Positions 58,924-64,000 of a stretch of DNA of 64,000 bases are shown here, one piece after another (position 1 is the stretch's first letter; each line of letters opens with the position of its first letter). The notes under the pieces are model-generated. The model saw only the letters and a program-made list of their open reading frames with translations, was not told where the DNA came from and did not search any database. Where the stretch lies: positions 280,524-344,523 of the forward strand of contig NZ_JACKTY010000020.1 in assembly GCF_025822605.1 (NCBI RefSeq), read 5' to 3'. The stretch comes from Mycolicibacterium komossense (GTDB lineage: Bacteria; Actinomycetota; Actinomycetes; Mycobacteriales; Mycobacteriaceae). A program made the translations under genes and the position numbers.

Positions 58924-59781
58924 GTGCAATTCGCCTTCAAGACCTCACCGCAGAACACCACCTGGGACGCGATGCTGCCGATCTGGCAGACCGCCGATGA
59001 CATCGATGTATTCGAGTCCGGCTGGACGTTCGACCACTTCTATCCGATCTTCTCCGATTCCACCGGCCCGTGCCTGGAAGGGTGGATCACGCTGACCGCA
59101 CTGGCGCAGGCCACCGCGCGTCTGCGCGTCGGTGTCCTGGTCACCGGCATCCACTACCGTCACCCCGCCGTGCTGGCCAATATGGCTGCGGCGCTCGACG
59201 TCATCTCCCACGGCCGCCTCGAACTCGGCATCGGTGCCGGCTGGAACGAAGAGGAGTCGGGCGCCTACGGAATCGAACTGGGCACCGTCAAAGAGCGGTT
59301 CGACCGCTTCGAGGAGGCCTGCGAGGTGCTGACCAGCCTTCTCACCAAGGAGTCGACGACCTTCGACGGCACGTACTACCAACTCAAGGATGCGCGCAAC
59401 GAGCCGAAGGGCCCGCAGCAGCCACACCCGCCGATCTGCATCGGTGGCAGCGGTGAGAAGCGCACCCTGCCCATCACCGCCAAGTACGCCGACCACTGGA
59501 ACTTCGTCGGCGGCACGCCGGAGGAGTTCGCCCACAAGCGCGATGTCCTGCACGCCCGCTGCGCGGACATCGGGCGCGATCCGAAGGAGATCAGGCTTTC
59601 TGCCCATGTCCGTCTCGGCGAAGACCGCGATTACGCCAAGGTGGTGGCCGAAGCCGGCGCGCTCGGCACTGAGGGATTGGACTTGGCGATCATCTATCTG
59701 CCGCCGCCCTACGACCCTGCGGTGCTGGAGCCGCTCGCCGAGGCCATTCGCGATTCGGGGCTGCAGACGGCCGCTTCGTAA
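58924..59781 (+). CDS. LLM-class (F420-type) oxidoreductase
   Basis: A 285-aa luciferase-like TIM-barrel protein. Conserved segments are GWTFDHFYPI, LRVGVLVTGIHYRHPAVLANMAAALDVIS with SHGRLELGIGAGWNEEE, and PPICIGGSGEKRTL. These are typical of mycobacterial F420-dependent oxidoreductases. Substrate unknown. GTG start at 58924; the longer frame upstream overlaps the PHP gene antisense. Confidence 0.86.
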   Translation: MQFAFKTSPQNTTWDAMLPIWQTADDIDVFESGWTFDHFYPIFSDSTGPCLEGWITLTALAQATARLRVGVLVTGIHYRHPAVLANMAAALDVISHGRLELGIGAGWNEEESGAYGIELGTVKERFDRFEEACEVLTSLLTKESTTFDGTYYQLKDARNEPKGPQQPHPPICIGGSGEKRTLPITAKYADHWNFVGGTPEEFAHKRDVLHARCADIGRDPKEIRLSAHVRLGEDRDYAKVVAEAGALGTEGLDLAIIYLPPPYDPAVLEPLAEAIRDSGLQTAAS

Positions 59782-59917
59782 CCGCAGCGTCGCGGCCTCG
59801 GCTGGCTAACAGGATTTTTCCAGCGGCCGATGATCCGGCGGGTGGACGGCCGGGTCTGGTGGAGCAAGATTGGCTCGCACCAGGGTAGGTCACAATTCGA
59901 TAACGTCAGGCAAAGAA

Positions 59918-59936
59918 ACGCCGCTGTCAGCGGCGT
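59918..59936. terminator. Hairpin in the LLM-small gene interval
   Basis: Stem ACGCCGCT/AGCGGCGT with a 3-nt loop. It lies 137 bp past the LLM gene and 18 bp past the small minus-strand gene, so could serve either. Confidence 0.5.
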
Positions 59937-59953
59937 CGAGGCGTTCCGAGCCG

Positions 59954-60094
59954 TCAGCCGCCGTAGCGCATAAGCTCGTCGGCGGTTACCAGCCGCTCCA
60001 ACTTGGCCGGAAACTCACGGCTCCGAACGGGATGCCGGAACAGTGACCAGGCGATTCGCGCCACCCGGTGGCGGGCTATCGGGTTCATGTGCAC
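59954..60094 (-). CDS. Small basic protein (46 aa)
   Basis: A 46-codon frame starting at GTG 60094 with a good ribosome site (AGGAG at 60103-60107, spacing 8). The product begins VHMNPIARHRVARI and ends ELMRYGG; it is basic, with an amphipathic segment (ARIAWSLFRHP) and a charged helix (SREFPAKLERLVTADEL). No family is recognised. It is followed by the hairpin at 59918-59936. The strong ribosome site is the main support. Confidence 0.5.
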   Translation of the reverse strand: MHMNPIARHRVARIAWSLFRHPVRSREFPAKLERLVTADELMRYGG

Positions 60095-60374
60095 AGCGAT
60101 CACTCCTGCGGTCGAAAATTGCTGGACCGAGGCAACACCCTACCTTAGTGGCCGCTCTCACACATCAGATAGCGCAGCTTTGGCAAACCTTCCGAGGCTC
60201 CCCGCGTAAACATCTGCTGGTTCTGGTGTGACTGATGTGGATAGAGGGACTTACCGAATCAGTCTCACACCTGCACTGGCGGGTCCGAGAGGGACCTCCC
60301 GGGCTCGCCCGCGATCGGCGAAATGACGGTGCTCCTTCGGCATCCGCTAACTACACGGCGCCGAAGGAGCATTG
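60095..60374. other. Noncoding interval between the small gene and gltD
   Basis: No credible gene is seen. Contains the terminator-like hairpin at 60330-60371. The only open frame (plus strand) is low-complexity and reads into gltD antisense. Confidence 0.5.
60330..60371 (-). terminator. Terminator-like hairpin after gltD
   Basis: Perfect 12-bp stem (TGCTCCTTCGGC with GCCGAAGGAGCA) around an 18-nt loop, 3 bp past the gltD stop. Probably ends the gltBD transcript. Confidence 0.7.
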
Positions 60375-61841
60375 TCAGCGCTGCGGTGCGGCCGTCGGTT
60401 TGATGGGCGCAGGCAAGGCCGTCTCACCCATCAGGAACCGGTCCACGCCTGCCGCGGCGGCCCGGCCCTCAGCGATCGCCCAGACGATCAGCGACTGACC
60501 CCGACCCATGTCACCGGCGACGAACACCCCGGGAACCGAGGTCTGAAAATCATCGCCGCGCGCCACGTTGCCGCGGTCGGTCAGCTCGACACCGAGATCG
60601 GTCAGGAGGCCTGCCCGTTCTGGCCCAACAAAGCCCATCGCCAGCAGCACCAGGTCGGCCTCCAGCTGGAAATCGCTGCCCTCGACCCGTTCGAACTTGC
60701 CGGCCTTCATCTCGACCTCGTGCACCTTGAGCTCGGCCACGCGTCCGTCGGCGCCGACGAACTCCTCGGTGTTCACCGAGAACACCCGCTCGCCGCCCTC
60801 TTCGTGGGCCGACGCCACCCGGAACATCAGCGGGTACGTCGGCCAGGGAGTGGAGTCCGCCCGCGATTCCGGCGGTCGGGGCATGATCTCGAACTGGTGG
60901 ATCGAGGCTGCCCCTTGACGATGCGCGGTGCCCAGGCAGTCCGCGCCGGTGTCGCCACCGCCGATGATGACCACCTTCTTGCCCTTGGCGGTGATCGGCG
61001 GCTCGCCATCCTCATCGACCACGGGGTCACCGTTCTGGACCCGGTTGGCCCAGGGTAGATATTCCATGGCCTGGTGGATACCGTCCAGCTCGCGTCCCGG
61101 CACCGGCAGGTCACGAGCGGCGGTCGCCCCGCCGCTGAGCACGATGGCGTCGAACTCGTCCTGCAGCTGCTCGGCGGTGATATCCACACCGACGTTCACA
61201 CCGGTGCGGAACCGGGTGCCTTCGGCCTCCATCTGCTCCAGACGACGGTCGATATGCCGCTTTTCCATCTTGAACTCGGGGATGCCGTAACGGAGCAACC
61301 CGCCGATCCGGTCGGCGCGTTCGAAGACCGTGACCGTGTGGCCCGCCCTGGTGAGCTGTTGTGCGGCAGCCAGTCCGGCCGGACCTGACCCGACCACGGC
61401 GACCTTCATGCCGGTCAGTTCATCCGGCGGCAGGGGCTTGACCCAACCCTCGGCGAAGGCGTTGTCGATGATCTCGACCTCGACCTGCTTGATGGTGACC
61501 GGATCCTGATTGATCCCCAGCACACACGACGCCTCACACGGCGCCGGGCAGAGCCGGCCGGTGAACTCCGGGAAGTTGTTGGTGGCGTGCAACCGCTCGA
61601 TCGAATCGCGCCAGCGTCCCTTGAAGACCAGGTCGTTCCACTCGGGAATCAGGTTCCCGAGTGGACAGCCGTTGTGGCAGAACGGGATACCGCAATCCAT
61701 ACAGCGCGACGCCTGCACCTGCAGAACGTCGTGGTCGAAGTCTTCGTAGACCTCTTTCCAGTCCCGCAGCCGCAACGGAACCGGCCGGCGAGCGGGCGTC
61801 TCACGGTGGGTGTGCTTGAGGAAGCCGCTTGGATCACCCAC
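60375..61841 (-). CDS. gltD: Glutamate synthase small subunit GltD
   Basis: A 488-aa FAD and NADPH-binding subunit, the same length as Rv3858c, that passes electrons to GltB for glutamine-to-glutamate conversion. The [4Fe-4S] cysteines are in [16 protein letters not shown] and CPAPCEASC; the FAD motif is [15 protein letters not shown] (about residue 150) and the NADPH motif is [16 protein letters not shown] at 61841 overlaps the gltB stop by 8 bp, so translation is coupled. ATG-type longer starts overlapping gltB are rejected. Confidence 0.95.
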   Translation of the reverse strand: MGDPSGFLKHTHRETPARRPVPLRLRDWKEVYEDFDHDVLQVQASRCMDCGIPFCHNGCPLGNLIPEWNDLVFKGRWRDSIERLHATNNFPEFTGRLCPAPCEASCVLGINQDPVTIKQVEVEIIDNAFAEGWVKPLPPDELTGMKVAVVGSGPAGLAAAQQLTRAGHTVTVFERADRIGGLLRYGIPEFKMEKRHIDRRLEQMEAEGTRFRTGVNVGVDITAEQLQDEFDAIVLSGGATAARDLPVPGRELDGIHQAMEYLPWANRVQNGDPVVDEDGEPPITAKGKKVVIIGGGDTGADCLGTAHRQGAASIHQFEIMPRPPESRADSTPWPTYPLMFRVASAHEEGGERVFSVNTEEFVGADGRVAELKVHEVEMKAGKFERVEGSDFQLEADLVLLAMGFVGPERAGLLTDLGVELTDRGNVARGDDFQTSVPGVFVAGDMGRGQSLIVWAIAEGRAAAAGVDRFLMGETALPAPIKPTAAPQR

Positions 61842-64000
61842 GAGCGGCCGCCATGATCGCTTCGCCCACGTCAGTACCCTCGGCCTCAGCGGAGGCGATG
61901 GCCACCAGCACCTTCTTGTAATCCCTGGGCATGACCTTCCCGAATCTCGGCAATTCCCCGGACCAGTCGGCCAGGATCCGCTGTCCCACAGCCGAGTCTG
62001 TCGCATCGACGTGCGCGGCGATCATGCCGTGCAGCCATTCGGCATCCGCGTCGTCCAACACATCCAGATCAACCATGTCTCCGTTCAGATTGTCCGGTAA
62101 CACCCCGTCCGGGTCGTACACGTAGGCCACGCCACCGGACATCCCGGCGGCAAAGTTGCGCCCGGTCTGGCCGAGGATGACGACCTTGCCGCCGGTCATG
62201 TACTCGCAGCCGTGGTCGCCGACACCTTCGACGACCGCGTGCGCCCCGGAGTTACGGACCGCGAAGCGCTCACCGACGACGCCGCGCAGGAACGCTTCGC
62301 CGCTGGTGGCGCCGAACAGGATCACGTTGCCACCGATGATGTTCTCCTCGGCGACGTAATCATCGGGCACGCCGTCCGCCGGGCGAACCACCAACCGGCC
62401 GCCGGACAGTCCCTTGCCGACGTAGTCGTTGGCGTCACCGTAGACCCGCAGGGTGATGCCCTTCGGGACAAAGGCGCCAAAGCTGTTACCGGCCGAGCCC
62501 TCGAAGGTGATGTCGATTGTGCCGTCCGGGAGGCCCTGTCCGCCATAGGCTTTGGTGACCTCGTGGCCGAGCATCGTGCCGACCGTACGATTGACGTTAG
62601 CGATCGTCGTCGAGAATCGGACCGGGGTGCCGGAGTCGATGGCTTCCCGGCTCTGCGCGATCAGCTGCTGATCGAGCGCCTTGTCCAGACCGTGATCTTG
62701 GCGCGAACTGCAGTACAGGTCCTGATTCATGAAGGCCGATTCCGGCTCGTGCAGGATGGGCGACAGATCGAGCTTATGCGCCTTCCAGTGTGCGGCCGCC
62801 TTGGCGGTGTCCAGCGCACCGACCTGGCCGACTGCCTCGTTGATAGTGCGGAAACCCAACTGCGCCATCAGTTCCCGCACCTCCTCTGCGATAAACATGA
62901 AGAAGTTCTCGACGAACTCAGGCTTGCCGTTGAACCGCTGCCGCAGGAGCGGGTTCTGCGTCGCGACACCCACCGGGCAGGTATCGAGGTGGCAGACCCG
63001 CATCATGATGCAACCCGAGACCACCAGCGGGGCGGTGGCGAAGCCGAACTCCTCGGCACCGAGCAGCGCCGCGACCATCACGTCGCGACCGGTCTTGAGC
63101 TGGCCGTCCACCTGGACGACGATGCGATCGCGAAGACCGTTGAGCAGCAACGTCTGTTGCGTCTCGGCCAGACCCAGCTCCCAGGGCGCGCCGGCGTGCT
63201 TCTGAGACGTCAGCGGCGTCGCGCCGGTACCGCCGTCGTGGCCCGAGATGAGCACCACGTCGGCGTGCGCCTTCGACACACCTGCCGCGACCGTGCCCAC
63301 CCCGTTTTCGCTGACAAGCTTGACGTGCACCCGGGCCGCGGGGTTGGCGTTCTTCAGGTCGTGGATCAGCTGGGCCAGATCCTCGATCGAGTAGATGTCG
63401 TGGTGCGGCGGCGGCGAGATCAGGCCGACACCGGGCGTGGAGTGCCGAACCTCGGCAACCCACGGATAGACCTTGTGGCCCGGAAGCTGGCCGCCCTCAC
63501 CGGGTTTGGCGCCCTGGGCCATCTTGATCTGAATATCGGTGCAGTTGGTCAGGTAGTGGCTGGTGACACCGAAGCGCGCCGATGCCACCTGCTTGATGGC
63601 ACTGCGCCGCCAGTCGCCGTTCTCGTCCGGTTCGAAGCGGGCCACGTCCTCGCCGCCCTCACCTGAATTCGATCGTCCGCCAAGGCGGTTCATCGCGATG
63701 GCGAGCGTCTCGTGGGCTTCGGCGGAGATCGAGCCGTAGCTCATGGCTCCGGTGGAGAATCGCTTGACGATCTCGCTGGCGGGTTCGACCTCGTCGATCG
63801 GAATCGGTGCGCGCACACCATCTTTGAACTTCAACAACCCGCGAAGCGACGCCATCCGCTCGCTCTGGTCGTCGACCAGCTTGGTGTACTCCTTGAACAC
63901 CGAGTACTGCCCGGTGCGCGTGGAATGCTGCAGCTTGAAGACGGTGTCGGGGTTGAACAGGTGGTATTCACCCTCGCGACGCCACTGGTATTCGCCGCCC
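61834..64000 (-). CDS. gltB: Glutamate synthase large subunit GltB (C-terminal part)
   Basis: The last 721 codons of the large subunit; the beginning lies beyond the right edge. The frame is open to the edge ([19 protein letters not shown]). Seen here are the FMN-binding synthase domain ([31 protein letters not shown]), the [3Fe-4S] cysteine segment [13 protein letters not shown] and the C-terminal GXGXG beta-helix domain ([31 protein letters not shown]). Converts 2-oxoglutarate and glutamine to two glutamates with GltD. Coupled to gltD. Confidence 0.95.
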   Translation of the reverse strand, partial: GGEYQWRREGEYHLFNPDTVFKLQHSTRTGQYSVFKEYTKLVDDQSERMASLRGLLKFKDGVRAPIPIDEVEPASEIVKRFSTGAMSYGSISAEAHETLAIAMNRLGGRSNSGEGGEDVARFEPDENGDWRRSAIKQVASARFGVTSHYLTNCTDIQIKMAQGAKPGEGGQLPGHKVYPWVAEVRHSTPGVGLISPPPHHDIYSIEDLAQLIHDLKNANPAARVHVKLVSENGVGTVAAGVSKAHADVVLISGHDGGTGATPLTSQKHAGAPWELGLAETQQTLLLNGLRDRIVVQVDGQLKTGRDVMVAALLGAEEFGFATAPLVVSGCIMMRVCHLDTCPVGVATQNPLLRQRFNGKPEFVENFFMFIAEEVRELMAQLGFRTINEAVGQVGALDTAKAAAHWKAHKLDLSPILHEPESAFMNQDLYCSSRQDHGLDKALDQQLIAQSREAIDSGTPVRFSTTIANVNRTVGTMLGHEVTKAYGGQGLPDGTIDITFEGSAGNSFGAFVPKGITLRVYGDANDYVGKGLSGGRLVVRPADGVPDDYVAEENIIGGNVILFGATSGEAFLRGVVGERFAVRNSGAHAVVEGVGDHGCEYMTGGKVVILGQTGRNFAAGMSGGVAYVYDPDGVLPDNLNGDMVDLDVLDDADAEWLHGMIAAHVDATDSAVGQRILADWSGELPRFGKVMPRDYKKVLVAIASAEAEGTDVGEAIMAAARG

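Overview
The window is a high-GC chromosome segment from a mycobacterium, most likely an environmental, fast-growing (Mycolicibacterium-type) species. Gene order follows the M. tuberculosis (Mtb) block Rv3800c to Rv3859c almost step for step: pks13-fadD32, the antigen 85 genes, the arabinogalactan genes aftB/ubiA/glfT2/glf, erp, serS, pheA, glpQ1, espR, hns-like, ethA-ethR and gltBD. Mtb names used here are assigned by recognising protein sequence and order, not by a database search.

Region 1 (1-17.3 kb) is a cell-envelope island. Mycolic acid condensation and activation genes (pks13 start, fadD32), a cutinase-like lipase (Rv3802c type), a DUF732 lipoprotein, MPT51 and two tandem antigen 85 mycolyltransferases are followed by arabinogalactan synthesis genes, all on the minus strand. 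The repeat surface protein Erp and an LGFP-repeat amidase follow on the plus strand. Region 2 (17.3-22.3 kb) holds a HAD phosphatase, two PlsC-type acyltransferases, an APH-like kinase, a metallo-beta-lactamase/Rieske protein and an Rv3819-like protein.

Region 3 (22.3-33.1 kb) replaces the Mtb sulfolipid locus. A proline-rich membrane protein diverges from a tightly coupled catabolic operon: GntR regulator, class III aminotransferase, RidA, HyuA, HyuB, APC permease, acetoacetyl-CoA synthetase-like ligase. A perfect 12-bp inverted repeat at the regulator start looks like its operator. This is the best candidate for an undescribed pathway.

Region 4 (33.1-46 kb) returns to conserved genes: DUF5718, serS, an ankyrin protein, Rv3835- and Rv3836-like genes, phosphoglycerate mutase, pheA, a DUF2470 protein with an IdeR box, a CPBP protease, an LCP-domain protein, two tandem ferritins, glpQ1, a DUF4328 protein, a 55-bp tandem repeat and a rhodanese.

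Region 5 (46-54 kb) is the most mosaic. It has a gene-poor stretch with four DnaA-box-like 9-mers, a 52-aa membrane protein with a CRP-like site, and a divergent nickel superoxide dismutase pair (sodX/sodN) where the manganese/iron SOD gene lies in Mtb; the SodN nickel hook reads HCDLYCG instead of HCDLPCG. Next come Rv3847- and EspR-like genes, an ImmA/IrrE peptidase coupled to an MAB_1171c-type membrane protein, a Gly/Pro-rich surface protein, and Rv3850-, Rv3852- and RraA-like genes.

Region 6 (54-64 kb) carries ethA/ethR with a 20-bp-periodic operator, a third-type dinB with a LexA box over its start codon, a small membrane protein, an Rv3856c-like PHP protein, an LLM oxidoreductase, a 46-codon small gene and the glutamate synthase genes gltD and (partial) gltB.
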